Positions 1 to 11,492 are shown, counted from the first letter of the stretch. The stretch: DNA of 64,000 nt from Galeopsis tetrahit (GCA_963675135.1 OY776124.1:12972677-13036676); one strand, 5' to 3'. Made by a program: numbers and translations. Notes: a model not told the origin generated them from the letters alone.

Positions 1-376
1 AAAGAAGGATTCAGAATTATTAGTATATATATACTAGTGCAAGACCCACGAATTTTCGTGGGGATTGTAAAGTGAAAATAAATATGAGAAATTTTGATGG
101 TCAAAAAAGAAAATAAGAAAGAGAAAATAAAAAGGATAAAAGAGAAAGAGAGATGAGAGAGAAAAAAAGAAAAAGAGAGAAAATAATGTGAAATTCTTAT
201 AAAATGAGAAAAATGCAAATGAAAAGAATTTGGAGTGACACGTAAGAGAGAGAAAATTCAGAATTAGTATATATGAGTAGATTTAGTGAAGAAGGATTCA
301 GAATTAATATATAAGGGTAGATTTAGTGGCTAAAATTTGAGGGGGACCATCCCTCACATAGCATAGGTCCGCCCTG
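1..376. mobile_element. Right-hand part of a hAT-type MITE (left end outside the window)
   Basis: The segment ends in GGTCCGCCCTG. Its reverse complement, CAGGGCGGACC, matches the CAGGGGCGGACC-type termini of the complete hAT MITE at 35424-36027. The adjacent eight bases, CTTGAACT at 377-384, would be the target duplication, but the other copy lies outside the window. The body is AT-rich and purine-rich with no coding sequence. A short direct repeat (AGAAGGATTCAGAATTA) occurs near 4 and 293. The call rests on one terminus only. Confidence 0.35.
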
Positions 377-384
377 CTTGAACT

Positions 385-779
385 ATCAAGTATTGCAAAT
401 ATCTGATTAATGAATTCAAGCAGGAGAAGAAAATTCAACTTTCAAAATTGTAAAATTTATGCATTTTGGTAATTTATATTTATAACTTTATTCTTTACCT
501 CACAATATTCAAAATTAATTTTATACAAAATACTCACAATTAATTTTATACAAAATAATTAAACTTATTAGTTACGTGGCCATACATACCAATCAACTTA
601 TTTATTTACTATAAACTTCATAAATATTTATAAAATTACTTATTGAGATACTAATAAAATTATTTTACAGTTAATTTCGCCACCTCCACCTTCAAAAAAG
701 GATTAAATTTTATCCTAATAAAAAAGAAAAAAAATAACACAAGTTTATTAATTTTCATCCGATAATGCCCCTAGCCCTT
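385..779. other. AT-rich 3' flank of the PP2C gene, no gene seen
   Basis: This holds AT-rich sequence downstream of the PP2C stop codon. It probably includes the 3' UTR and polyadenylation signals of that minus-strand gene, but no specific signal could be placed with confidence. Confidence 0.4.
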
Positions 780-2794
780 TCATTGCCGCCGCCTCAAATC
801 CACCACCACAACGCTAACATTATCACTGGCCCGCCGCGCCAACGCTAGCTTAGTCAAAAAAATCGCCGCGTCGGAGCAAGCCCTGCCGGAGATCTCTTTC
901 TCCGTTGACTGAAAGTACGTACGCGCCACCCCATAAGCGGTTTGGTTAGGAACAACATCCCATAACCCATCAGTTGCCAGAATCAAACACTCATCCTCCA
1001 CCGTCCGATCCGTGATCGTCACCTCCGGCTCCGGAATAACGTACGGCTTCAAATAATTGTCTCCGATGGCGCGAGACATGGCCAAGACGGCCTGAACTCT
1101 CGGACAGTCGTCCCAGTCTAAAACGACGCGGCCGCCGGCATCTTCTATCCGCTGTAGCTCGTCTGGCCTATCCGGCTGAGTATTTTCAGATTAGTTACAA
1201 AAATTAGATAAAATTGAAAAATTTGGGGATTGAAATTTAAAACCCTACCTTATGATCCACCGAAAGTGGGATTGCGATGCCTTTTCGGCAGTGGCGGAGG
1301 GAGAATATAATTTGGGGTAAGCTGTACCCCCAAATTGAGTTTTTTTTTTTAATTTTATATTTAAGGTTAAAAAAAAAATTGTATAAGGCCAACCCAATCT
1401 GCATCCCCACAATTAAAAGGCTAAAAAAAAAGTTTGTAACTATAAAATACACTTGTCACTTAGTCTATACAAGTACGAATATTACACTTTCTCCATTCTG
1501 CTCTGAACTCCTAACCATTTCTCTAATTGTTAATTCATAATTTTCTCCATTCTGCTCTAAATTATAAAATGCACTTGACACTTAGTCTATACAAGTATGC
1601 ATATTTTATATTTATGGAGTAATTATTATTTAATTTGATTATTGTGTTTAATTTATGAATAAATTTATTTTGGTCAATTATTTATAAGTTATGAATTAGA
1701 GTTTATATAATAATAATAATAATTTTACTATGTAATTCAATTAGGAATAAGTTATGAATTAACAATTAGAGTTTGTATTATAATTACTAATTTTCTACAC
1801 TACATTATGCTAAATTAATTATTTTCAACTTACTATCTAATTAAACTAAAAAATGACGAAAGATAAACTTATATTAAAGAAGCTTAAAACAACGAAAAAA
1901 TAATTCGATCTTCGAGAATTTATGTTCAAGGGAATGAAATCTCAAGAAGCTCCTTGCACTTTTTCAAATAGATGAGTCATGAGTCTCAATGGATAGGGAG
2001 TCTTCTTCAATCCCATCATTTAATTCACCTCAAATTCAAGAAAAAAAGGAGTATAAGTGTAATTTTTTTTTATTTGAAGGTTACGTAATTTTTTTTTTTA
2101 AAGTTTTCTCGAACCGTATAAGGTAATATTTTTTGCACCCCCGAATTTGAAATCCTGGATTCGCCACTGCTTTTCGGCAGAGAAGAGCGCGAGAATCTCC
2201 GCAATTGGAAACGACGATCTGATGAGGTGAAACCACCGCCACAACCGCGGTGGATCCGACGTATTTGCACTCTGGAGTTATCATCTCGCATCGGCATTTG
2301 GAGGCGGCGCTACTCGACCACTCTGTGTTATCCTGGTCCATTTTTAAGAAACTTTTACGCATTATATGCTCCCACGATGAGTCGGTGCAGTTTTCCACTT
2401 CGTTTTTCACAATTTCGTGCATTCGATCTTTGCATCTGGATGCAACCTACAATCGATTAAACCAAAATCAATAAAAAAATAACATCAAACAAATACTAAT
2501 TAATTTAATCGTGAGGTAGCTGCTTACATGAGAGCAGCCATGGCCGTCGAAAACTCCGAAGTAGTCAGAAAAATTACATTCCCGGCGGCAAAAAGAAGGG
2601 TGAATCGCAATCGAATCTTCCATGTCTCTTCTCAGTCCGCAACTAGTCGTTATCCCAAACTTCGGACCTTGCTGAGAAGTTTCCGCCGGTGATTTTTCAG
2701 CAAACGGTTTCCCCACCTCAACATGAATGTTGTGAAATTCAGAATCGGCGGATTCGTTGAGGTCGAAACTGAAGTGGTGGCCAATAGGCATCAT
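780..2794 (-). pseudogene. Protein phosphatase 2C, clade-A-like, disrupted by a MITE in exon 2
   Basis: A PP2C-type Ser/Thr phosphatase of the kind that acts as negative regulator in abscisic acid signalling. Three exons are seen: 2528-2794 (start ATG at 2794), 2446 down to 1249 with a MITE inside, and 1175-780 (stop TGA). Introns 2447-2527 and 1176-1248 have GT-AG borders and phase 0. Without the MITE the coding sequence is about 323 codons. Motifs in order are RRDMED, FGVFDGHGCSH (metal-binding Asp-Gly), GSTAVVAVV, NCGDSRALLCR, PLSVDHKPDRPDEL, AMSRAIGD and ATDGLWDVV. A Trp lies in the WDD segment just before AMSRAIGD, where the receptor-lock Trp of clade A sits. The N-terminus is shorter than in the longest clade A members. 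The MITE adds stop codons inside exon 2, so this allele should make no full enzyme unless the insert is spliced out. Confidence 0.85.
1289..2169. mobile_element. hAT-type MITE, 881 bp, inside PP2C exon 2
   Basis: Both ends begin CAGTGGCG reading inward (CAGTGGCGGAGG on the left; the reverse complement of the right end is CAGTGGCGAATCC). The element is flanked by perfect 8-bp direct repeats CTTTTCGG at 1281-1288 and 2170-2177, the target duplication size of hAT elements. The interior is AT-rich with no transposase, so the element is non-autonomous. Removing it with one repeat copy rejoins the PP2C reading frame exactly. Confidence 0.9.
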
Positions 2795-2812
2795 CCTTTT
2801 GCGGATTTAGAA

Positions 2813-3475
2813 GTGATGTAGGGTTTGCAGTGTAGAGGTTAGGGACATACAGTATTCCAACCTAAATAATTATTGATGTAATGTTCAAAAAAAAATACTC
2901 CCTCCGTCCCGCTATAAGTTTCCCCTTTCTTTTTGTTGTTTTGATTAAAAAATATAATTAAATAATAGATGTAGTACAAGTGATGTGATGGTGAGAGAGA
3001 AAATAATAGATGAGTGTGAGATGAAGTATGATAAAATAATAGATAAAGTGTAAGTGATGTGATTGAGAGAGAGAAAATCATATGCCAAAAAATGGAAAAA
3101 AATGAAATGGGAAACTTATTGTGGGACATCCATAAAAGGAAAGTGGGAAACTTATAGGGGGACGGAGAGTAATAATTATTGATGTAGGGTTTGTGGATAG
3201 GTTAGGGGACACACTGTACATAGTTTCTGACAGGAAAGCGGGGCTGAGCTACTGACACGCAATGGGTCTAAGACCACAAATTTCAAGGGATTGAAAAAAA
3301 AAATTATTAATTAAATTTTATAAAGTTTATTATTTTAAATTTGCACCCTTTGACCGGCACACATTTTAAGAAATGTGTAAGAAAATGTGTAATGATGGAT
3401 GTTCTAAGGGGTAGTTTTGTAATTTTATTTTATTAATTAATTAATGTTTGATGATAATTAATGTACGGTAATGCT
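2813..3475. repeat. PP2C upstream flank, also present near 27.7 kb
   Basis: Holds two imperfect copies of a unit reading GATGTAGGGTTTG...GGTTAGGG...CCTAAATAATTATT, separated by the Stowaway MITE. The same unit occurs twice at 27680-27850. Homology continues on both sides of GGAAAGCGGG, then GGGATTGAAAAA, then GATGATAATTAATGTA. The two regions are in the same orientation, about 24 kb apart. Confidence 0.65.
2898..3169. mobile_element. Stowaway-type MITE
   Basis: Terminal inverted repeats CTCCCTCCGTCCC on the left and GGGGGACGGAGAG on the right, flanked by TA dinucleotides at 2896-2897 and 3170-3171. These are hallmarks of Stowaway (Tc1/mariner-derived) MITEs. Length is 272 bp, AT-rich, with no coding. 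It lies about 100 bp upstream of the PP2C start codon and could affect that promoter. Confidence 0.9.
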
Positions 3476-3783
3476 GTTTGTACAAATTCTTTTTTTTTTA
3501 TTAATTAATTAATGTTTTATTAATTACTCAATTAGCGTTATACTCTTAATTAAAGATAATGACAAAAAAATTAATTAATTAGTGCAATTGCTAATTTCTT
3601 TCCTTCTTTCTCAACTATCAACTCACGTAATTAACTCCCAACATGCATAATTATTGAAGACCATCATTACATCTAATTTTAAACGTTATTTGTGCTGCCT
3701 TCATTAAGAAACGTTTATCCCACCATTAACACGCATACGTTTTCGTTTTTTTCTTCTCCGACCAACAAACACCATTATCAACG
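3476..3783. other. AT-rich leader of the FAR1-like gene, no gene seen
   Basis: AT-rich sequence with several TTAATTAATTAAT runs. It precedes the start codon of the FAR1-like transposase gene and presumably holds its promoter and 5' UTR. No convincing TATA box or terminal inverted repeat was found. Confidence 0.3.
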
Positions 3784-3921
3784 ATGGCTGATCCAGAGTT
3801 ACTCCGATCACTTTTTGGAGAAGATTTTGATGATGAAGAAAATATTGAAGGTGAAACGACAGTTAACAATGAGCAAATTGTTGTAGAAGCTGGAAGGATC
3901 TATGGGAGCATTGATGACTTG

Positions 3922-4690
3922 TGCAAGTGTGCGTGCGAAATTAGAGATGTTGCCTGTCGTGTTGGCACTGTCCAAACAACACTATGCAGCGGAAATTAAA
4001 ATGCACGTACTGAAAATAGAAGTATTAAAAATTTGCATAGATTATAAAATAATCTATGTTGTTCACTATATTAAAAATATGTGAAACGAGTACAACCTCT
4101 TTGAGGTGTATAATAACACTACGAAAGTGTAAAAGATTTACTAAGTTCTATGAAACTATCTCACTCATAGATCTATACACACAACCTAGTAAATAAGACT
4201 ATTATCTAACACACTACTATTCGGGTTTACAATAGTATGAAGATCTACAAGAAGAAACAAATATTTTTCTAACTAGAAGCGTATATAGCGTTCAATAGAG
4301 TAGTGATCGATTTCAGCTTTTCTTCTTGTATCTCTTGTGTTAAGGCAACTTCTGTATTTATAGGCATCATGGACGAACAACCATCAACTCCCATGATCAT
4401 CACAGCCGTGAGATCATGCAGTTTAAGTAACTTCTCTCCACCACTCCTAGAATGTAGGGACTTGTTATACCATGTCTAATAACTTCTCACTCCCACGCAA
4501 TGACATGACTTGGTGTTGCCCACATCTTCTAACTGCTCTGGGGACATCATTACACAACAAGCGTAAGATCGGAGTTAGTGAAAAAAGGAAGGGTAAATTT
4601 TGATGTTGTCATAAGTGTTGGGAACATTAAACACAACACTCGGCTGTTAGTGTTGGATCATTAAACAAAACACTTATATCAACATCAACA
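3922..4690 (-). repeat. 3' LTR of copia 1
   Basis: 769 bp, beginning TGCAAGTGTGCG and ending ATCAACATCAACA on the plus strand. It is nearly the same as 13155-13919, with scattered substitutions and a 4-base gap near its start. The LTR ends in canonical TG...CA. The neighbouring 4691-4710 is the polypurine tract in minus orientation (TTGGGGGAGAT). Confidence 0.93.
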
Positions 4691-5081
4691 ATCTCCCCCA
4701 ATTTGACTTTTCTACATCAACACACTGAAGTTCACACAACAGAAGTATTGATTAAGAAATTTACACAATTGATATTTCAAAAAGATGAAGTAACAAGTTG
4801 TATAAGATCAAATTAGAAATAAACAACATCTAAACCAAAAATACTTGTTTAGATTTAAACAACTTAAACAAAATTAAATCCTAAATAATTACAGAATGTA
4901 AATAGCAGAGTTTGAGAAATAAAATAACATACGTACAAAACTTTTACAACAAAGAAAGAACTGAATTAACACATGGGAAATGATTGGGCTGAAATGTGTT
5001 TCAGCTGCATCTCCATAATCTGCATATACTCCCCCATAGTGTAAGCTCTCCCCCTGTCTTTAAGCTCATCATACATCCAGA

Positions 5082-5303
5082 TCACAGATCACCATACAGA
5101 TCCTGGATGTCTTGATCCTCTTCTTCAGTCATTGCAGTGTCAACAACAGGTTCATGAGTTCTGCCAGGAACTGAATCTGGTTCATCTACAGCAGGTGGAG
5201 CAACAATGTTAGTGGGCTGGTTGTGTGAACTATCAACTACTCCCCCTGTTGAAGTGGAAAGAAGATTCATCCAAAATTTCTTTTGAATGAGAAGATCCTC
5301 CAC
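5082..5303 (-). CDS. Small downstream ORF of copia 1
   Basis: A 73-residue reading frame next to the 3' LTR, rich in acidic residues (TEEEDQDIQDLYGDL at its end). It follows directly after the stop of the ORF at 5310-6329 and may be the tail of that ORF separated by a stop codon. No function is known. It would be translated only from a subgenomic or spliced transcript of the element. Confidence 0.35.
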   Translation of the reverse strand: MEDLLIQKKFWMNLLSTSTGGVVDSSHNQPTNIVAPPAVDEPDSVPGRTHEPVVDTAMTEEEDQDIQDLYGDL

Positions 5304-5309
5304 AGAGTG

Positions 5310-6329
5310 CTACAAATTAAGAATAGACCCCTGCAAAATATCAATTTGCCTCATTATATAGTGGGAAGATAAGTAAATAGAGGCGGCAGCTCCTTCTGGA
5401 GGCAGTGTGGTATTGTGAATGGGATCATTTGCTGGAACACTATGATCTGTACTTGGGCCTGCTTCATCATCATTCCTCCTTAAAGGAAGATCAACCACCC
5501 TGTCACCTTTCACCAAGAATTGATTTGATATGCTTAAGCTTGGAATGTAGTTACTAACTACCTCATCATCAAATCTTTCAAAGGCTTTGTCCAGCAGGTA
5601 TTTGTACACAAGGCATGGGTACGGTAGAATGCCTCTTCCAGACATATCAGACTTGTATGTCATCATGTTTGTGAAAATAACCTGTCCTAGGTTAAATCTT
5701 TTCAAATGCCCAATCTTGTACATCAAAACAACCTGTTCTAAGGTGAGAGTGGTGTTGTTTGTAGTAGGCAACCAATTGAAACAAACCAATTTATGCAAGA
5801 CAGAATATAGACTAGTCAGTTTAGATGCCAAAATCCTTCTCCTCCATTTGGTGATTACTCCCCCAGTTAAGATGCTTATCTTAACATCAGGGTCAGTAAC
5901 AACTGGATCCTCCATGATTTTTGTTTTAAGCAAAATATTGATTCTCCTAGGGGTAATCATATGCCTATTTCCTCTAAATAAAAAATGTCCATATCTGGTT
6001 GAATTTGGATCACCAGTAAATTGAGGGATGTTAGCATAAAATTCATATATCCAGTCCACAATGTAAGGACAAACAAATTGTAAATCATGCAACGATAACA
6101 TTTCCTTAAACCACTCAATCAGATTCATCTCTTCAAAGTCATGAACTTTTATCAGCCTTTCACTAAGAATTTGTCTAGTCCTAATAGTTCTATATTGTAT
6201 GCTCGATTTATCATTATAATCTTCATCAGAGTCACTATTCCTATCATCAGAGGAGAACAGTACCTCGTTTTCATCTTCATCAGAAGAACTGGATGAGGAA
6301 CCAGGATCAGACGACTCTAGTGTTGCCAT
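5310..6329 (-). CDS. Extra ORF of copia 1: plant transposon protein domain
   Basis: 339 codons. It starts with a Ser/Asp/Glu-rich leader, followed by a folded region with FVCPYIVDWIYEFYAN, RINILL, KLVCFNWLPT and GRGILPYPCLVYKYLL. This pattern is recognisable as the 'putative plant transposon protein' domain that often sits between pol and the 3' LTR of SIRE-type copia elements and in solo plant proteins. Its role is unknown; an envelope-like role has been suggested for this position in SIRE elements, but no signal peptide or membrane helix is evident here. It is separated from the ORF at 6354-7235 by one stop codon. Confidence 0.55.
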   Translation of the reverse strand: MATLESSDPGSSSSSSDEDENEVLFSSDDRNSDSDEDYNDKSSIQYRTIRTRQILSERLIKVHDFEEMNLIEWFKEMLSLHDLQFVCPYIVDWIYEFYANIPQFTGDPNSTRYGHFLFRGNRHMITPRRINILLKTKIMEDPVVTDPDVKISILTGGVITKWRRRILASKLTSLYSVLHKLVCFNWLPTTNNTTLTLEQVVLMYKIGHLKRFNLGQVIFTNMMTYKSDMSGRGILPYPCLVYKYLLDKAFERFDDEVVSNYIPSLSISNQFLVKGDRVVDLPLRRNDDEAGPSTDHSVPANDPIHNTTLPPEGAAASIYLSSHYIMRQIDILQGSILNL

Positions 6330-6353
6330 CGGAGAGGCAACACTCTCGGTCTC

Positions 6354-7235
6354 TCAGAGCCTTTTTGATCGTCGGATCGGTGGAGTGGGTTCAGTTTCCT
6401 CTTCCATTTCCTCAACTACTTCGTCCACATCATCTTCATTAACTTCCTCTTCTTCAGCTGCGGCTTGTTCTGGCTCTATTTCTGGTTCAGGTTCAGAGTC
6501 AGAGAAAACAATAGGGTCAGATACATTCCCATCAGTTCTGGGTTTCTCCCATTTTCCCGTATAATCAACAATTTTGCCCAGGTTTCTTTGGGACTTCCTT
6601 TTTCCACCGGGCAATTTTCTTGCTGTGGGAACAACAACTTTCTTTTTGCCCTTTTTCTGCTGGTGTAGTCTTTCGAATTTGGCAGCTAAGACTTCATCAT
6701 CCGAGGATTCCAGTTGATCCTGCATGTCCACATCTTGTGTTGGTGGAGCATCTCTCTTGAACATCGTGTTGTCCAGCGTTTCTCCCTGAAGCATAATAAC
6801 AGGGTGTGTTGTTTTTAGGATTAGGGTTTCGAAGGCATCCTTCAAGGTGTTGAAAGGAGTGCCTAGAGGAAAGTGTAAGGTTACTGGAGTAGTTTTGGAT
6901 GTGGGAGCTTCGGATGAGGGCTCATTTTGAGGCTTAGGAGCTGAAGTTTCAGCAGCTGGGTTTGCATTCGCAATTTCTGTGCGAATGTCGAAAGGATTGT
7001 AAGGTACAATCTCAAGAGGGGATGAGTGTGTGGGAGTTTGTTCATTGGTGTAAGGAACGACAATGGTTCCTACAATGAATGTTGGTGAGTTTGGAGAGTT
7101 TGAGGATGCCATTTCTGCGAGAAGGTTGAGAGGATTTGGAGAATTTTGGTTGCTTGAGTTTGAGTTCGAATGTGCAGCAGAATCCTGAGAATGGTTAGGC
7201 ATAATAGGGGCTGTAAACACAAAACAAGACAACAA
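6354..7235 (-). CDS. Extra ORF of copia 1: acidic, low-complexity protein
   Basis: 293 codons. The N-terminal third is rich in Ser, Asn and Pro, the middle carries a basic patch (QQKKGKKKV, GGKRKSQR) and the C-terminus is strongly acidic (EEEEVNEDDVDEVVEE) before ending in RRSKRL. No recognised fold. The likely initiator is the Met of MPNHSQDSAAHS near 7202 and not the upstream one. It precedes the plant transposon-domain ORF and may be one coding unit with it, broken by the stop at about 6354. Confidence 0.45.
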   Translation of the reverse strand: MLSCFVFTAPIMPNHSQDSAAHSNSNSSNQNSPNPLNLLAEMASSNSPNSPTFIVGTIVVPYTNEQTPTHSSPLEIVPYNPFDIRTEIANANPAAETSAPKPQNEPSSEAPTSKTTPVTLHFPLGTPFNTLKDAFETLILKTTHPVIMLQGETLDNTMFKRDAPPTQDVDMQDQLESSDDEVLAAKFERLHQQKKGKKKVVVPTARKLPGGKRKSQRNLGKIVDYTGKWEKPRTDGNVSDPIVFSDSEPEPEIEPEQAAAEEEEVNEDDVDEVVEEMEEETEPTPPIRRSKRL

Positions 7236-8177
7236 TTAAATTCTGGAGACCTTTCGAGTTCTTCAGATAAATGCAAATAAAAAATTCAAAAGTGTGAGGC
7301 GAAAAGTGATGTGACATAGGTAATAGATATACTTTAGTGCTGTAAATAAATTTATGAATTGTAATTACCGTGCTTGAAAGAATTAATAAAGCCTTTAATG
7401 TATTTACCAACACTACTATGGAGATTAATCTTATACGGAGATTTGAGAAGTGGGAGTTACATGATTCTGAGAATGAGGGAAGAGAATTAGTGGAAGTAAC
7501 TTCCCCACTAATTGATCATGTGAAGTTGGGAGAATAAAAATTACTTAAATAAAAAAACAATTAAAAGCGGAATATATAATAACTGAATTAATAAAATAAG
7601 GCAAGACTTAGTCAATTAAATATTTCAGAGAATAATATTTAATAATTATAAAAAATAACTAATTTCAAGAAAATTGGGATAAGAATCCGAGTTTACGAGT
7701 GTTTCGACTATTGTTGGCATTTTATACACCTCAACACAGTTTTTCCATGATTTTACATCATATGTGTTGCTCTATTTTTTTTTTTTTTTTATCACACTTC
7801 ACATTGATCCATTTTTTGAAAAGAGTGCATCGTAGCAGCGAACTCCGTGCCCCATAGTTACTCAATGGATTTGCGAATATATTGATGCAATTTATATCAC
7901 CTTTTGAAAAGAGATCATCGTAGTAGTGAGCTCCGTGTCCCATAGTTACTCAGTGATTTATAAAACATCTAATACATGATTTTTCTTTTTCAGCATTTGA
8001 GAGGTGTATAGGCTCTTTTAGTATTATTCACAAGTCACTCAGAATTCAAATAGCAATCACAGGGAATTTCATCAATTCAATAATTACGAAAATTAAAGCA
8101 AAGAAACAAATAAGAGACTTTATCTTAGTGTTGTCTTAAATGCTACCGCATTTGATACAACACCCTTGATCATATTT
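7236..8177. other. Non-coding spacer of copia 1 with an 88-bp direct repeat
   Basis: A gap between RNase H and the extra ORFs. About 60 bp reading TTGAAAAGAG...CATCGTAG...CCCCATAGTTACTCA occurs at 7812-7872 and again, with changes, at 7901-7959. The rest is AT-rich, with no open frame. Confidence 0.6.
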
Positions 8178-9914
8178 TCAGATATTACACAAACCAAGAG
8201 ATTTTCGAAGGGATGAAAACCTCTTGTCATCAAGAGCTTTGGTAAAAATATCAGCCAATTGTTTTTCAGTAGATATGTACTCCAACTTAACAACTTCCTT
8301 TTCAACAAGATCTCTAATGAAGTGATGTCTAATACTCATATGCTTTGTTAATGAATGTTGCACTGTATTTTTTGAAATATTTATAGCACTTGTATTATCA
8401 CAGTACACAGTTAACACATCACTAGGTAAGCTATAATCATGAAACATTTTTTGCAACCATAGTAATTGAGTACAACAACTCCCTACTGCAATGTATTCTG
8501 ATTCAGCTGTTGATTGAGACACACAATTTTGTTTTCTGCTGTGCCAAGAGATCAAGTTGTTTCCCATATAAAAGCAACCACCACTTGTGCTTTTCCTGTC
8601 ATCACAATCACCTGCCCAATCTACATCACTATACCCTATCAAGGTACAGTTTGTATCTTTGCTATACCAAATGCCTAAATCACTTGTTCCTACAACATAC
8701 TTAATGATTCTTTTAACAACATTCATATGTGATTCTTTGAGGTTAGCTTGGTATCTAGCACATAGGCATACACTGAACATGATATCATGTCTACTGGAGC
8801 TCAAATAAAGAAGACTACCTATCATTGATCTGTACAGTGTTGGGTCAACATTCTGGCCAACATTGTCTTTACTCAGTTTCTGAGTTGACCCCATAGGTGT
8901 TTTCATGTGTTTAGCATTTTCTAAACCAAATCTTTTTACAAGATTTTTAGCATACTTACTTTGTGAAATAAAAATCCCATCCTTTTGCTGTTTAATTTGC
9001 AATCCTAAGAAGTAATTCAAATCACCAACCATGGACATTTCAAAGGTAGATGTCATTTCATTTACAAAGTGTTTGAGCATATCATTACAAGTAGAACCAA
9101 ATACTATGTCATCAACATAGATTTGAGCAATCATAATGGCATTTTTCTCATGTTTAATGAACAATGTTCTGTCTGCTTTAACATCCATTTGGTGCACTTT
9201 TATATCAATATAGCATGCAATAGCAAGTAATAGTCTAATGGATTCAATTCTAGCAACATGAGCAAATGTTTCATCAAAGTCTACACCTTCTACCTGTGTA
9301 TACCCTTGAGCAACTAACCTAGCTTTATTTCTAATTATGTTTCCCATCTCATCAGTCTTGTTTTTAAAAATCCATTTAGTCCCTATGACATTAACATGGT
9401 CTGGTCTAGGAACTAGTGTCCAAACATCATTCCTAACAAACTGGTTTAGTTCTTCATGCATAACTTCAATCCAATTTTCATCATCTAATACTTCTTTAAC
9501 ATTTTTAGGTTCAATCTCAGAGTGATAACATTCATGATTTACCTTATTGCACATAGATGACATACATATAGATCTTACCACATCCTTTGAGTTCATACCC
9601 ATCCTTCTTCTGGTTTGAACACCTGTAGACTGTTCACCAATGATTTGATCATGTGGGTGATACTTCTGAATCCTTATGGAGGGAGTTTTCTGGAGATTAT
9701 ACAGATTTTCAGGGTCTGTATTATCAGATGATTCCTTTGGTGTGTCATCATTCTTCTCAACATTCTGAACCTGTTCAACATTTTCAGTATTGATTGGAAC
9801 ATCAATCAAATCTGATATGTCTTCATCTTCAATGCTTTTACCTGTAATACTTGTATCATCATAAAAAAAAACATTTACAGACTCTTGTACAATATCAGTC
9901 CTAAAGTTATACAT
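8178..9914 (-). pseudogene. Copia 1 reverse transcriptase / RNase H, with an internal deletion
   Basis: 578 codons of copia pol. The N-terminal linker is followed by the reverse transcriptase start (GTKWIFKNK, NKARLVAQGY, HQMDVKA), then the catalytic YVDD motif, and the RNase H domain (DVDWAGD, STAESEYIAV, DNTSAI, KHMSIRHHFIRD, ADIFTKAL). Directly after HQMDVKA the chain jumps to DRTLFIK, so a stretch of the fingers/palm region of roughly 60 residues that normally lies between them is missing, with the frame kept. The second catalytic block YVDD is present but the enzyme should be dead. Upstream, one in-frame stop separates it from the integrase end. Confidence 0.85.
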
Positions 9915-9977
9915 TATATAGGCCTTACTATTTCTTGAATAGCCAAGAAAGAACCCTTTATCACTCTTTGAATCAAA

Positions 9978-11492
9978 TTAATGTAACTGATCCCTGTCAT
10001 TCAAGATGTAGCATACACAACCAAAAACATGGAAATATTTAAGGTTAGGCTTTCTATTGTTCAGAATTTCATAAGGAGTTCTAGTAGAATCTGTTCTAAT
10101 ATAAACTCTATTTGCAATATGACAAGCAGTATTAAGAGCTTTTGCCCAAAATCTTTTGGATAAGTTCTTAGAACATAACATGACTCTAGCCATTTCTTGA
10201 AGTGTTCTATTCTTCCTTTCTGCTATGCCATTTTGTTGAGGAGTTTTAGGTGATGAAAACTCTTGTATTATTCCTTTTTATTCACAAAACTTAGTAAAGG
10301 AACTATTTTCAAATTCCCTTCCATGATCAGACCTAATTCTGCAAACTTTGGAGTTGAAAACATTCTTGAATCTTTTATACAGAATTTTAAAAATGGAAAA
10401 AGTTTCAGATTTATCTTTTAAGAATTCAATCCATGTGAATCTGGAATAGTCATCAACCATAACTAGAGAATACCTTTTACCTCCAATACTTTCTATTTCC
10501 ATAAGACCCATAAGATCCATGTGAAGCAATTCGAAGCAGTGTTTGGTTGAGCAATGTCCCAACATTTTGTGAGACACTTTAACCTGTTTGCCTTTTTGAC
10601 AAGGTCCACATACCTTTTTGTCTGAAAATTCTAGATCTAGTAATCCTGTAACAACTTTTAATCTAACAAGTTTATCAAGCTGTCTGTAATTAACATGTCC
10701 AAGTTTATGATGCCATAAAGTACTATCATCAACTTTAGCCTTATTACAAGTAAGTTTAGATTCAATGAGATAACAATTATCAACAAATCTGTTTCCCATC
10801 ATGATACATTTAGAATCTTTGTCTAACACATAATATGAATTCTTGTCAAATTTAACATGCAAATCATCATCACATAATTGACTAATACTTATAAGATTGG
10901 CCAGTAATCCATCAACATGCAGAACATTGGACAACTTAGGAAAACCAAGAACATTTAATGTCCCTCTACCAATAATTTTTCCTTTAGATCCACCACCATA
11001 AGTGACATTACCATCACTATAAACAATATAATCAGAAATATAATCAATTTGACCTGTCATGTGTTTAGAACAACCACTATCAAAGTACCATAATCCAGGA
11101 ATACATGCTTTTAGAGACATATGAACAACATTACAAGATGTATTTTCTTTTGGAGTCCACACAGAATGTGATCTAGAATGTTGTGTCATTTCAGGCAATA
11201 CAGAAGTTTTCAGATGATTTTTCTTCTTCAAACATTGAGGACTTTTATGACCCTTTTTAAAACAGTAATGACAAATCACATCTTTTATATTGACTTGAGA
11301 CTTAGCAGAAACACTAGGATTGTAATTCACTTCAAATTTTACAAAAACAGTAGGTTTCTTAAGACCAGACTTCTTAGAATTTTTACCTTGGTAGCCAATA
11401 CCTGTTTTTCTTGAGTTGTTGGTCATAAGAGAGTCTTCCAGTTTGTTCTTTCCTTCAGAAAATCTTTTAAAGCTCAGTGAGGCTTCCTTCAA
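9978..11492 (-). pseudogene. Copia 1 gag C-terminus, protease and integrase, broken by stops
   Basis: Two open pieces, 10278-11492 and 9978-10193. The first has a zinc knuckle CHYCFKKGHKSPQC, the aspartic protease active site WYFDSGCSKHM, the integrase HHCC zinc domain (HHKLGHVN...CGPCQKGK), then the catalytic core DLMG...VDDYSR...RSDHGREF (two acidic residues). A TAA separates it from the second piece, which holds the rest of the integrase and its C-terminus (RFWAKALNTACHIANR). The normal QQNG(I/V)AER segment lies in the gap in the same frame. The same polyprotein continues into the reverse transcriptase ORF. Confidence 0.8.

Noticed and set aside
5587..6024. A 145-residue plus-strand frame, and others at 44969-45304 and 49733-50266
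   Set aside because: They are antisense shadows of copia ORFs with no motifs of their own.
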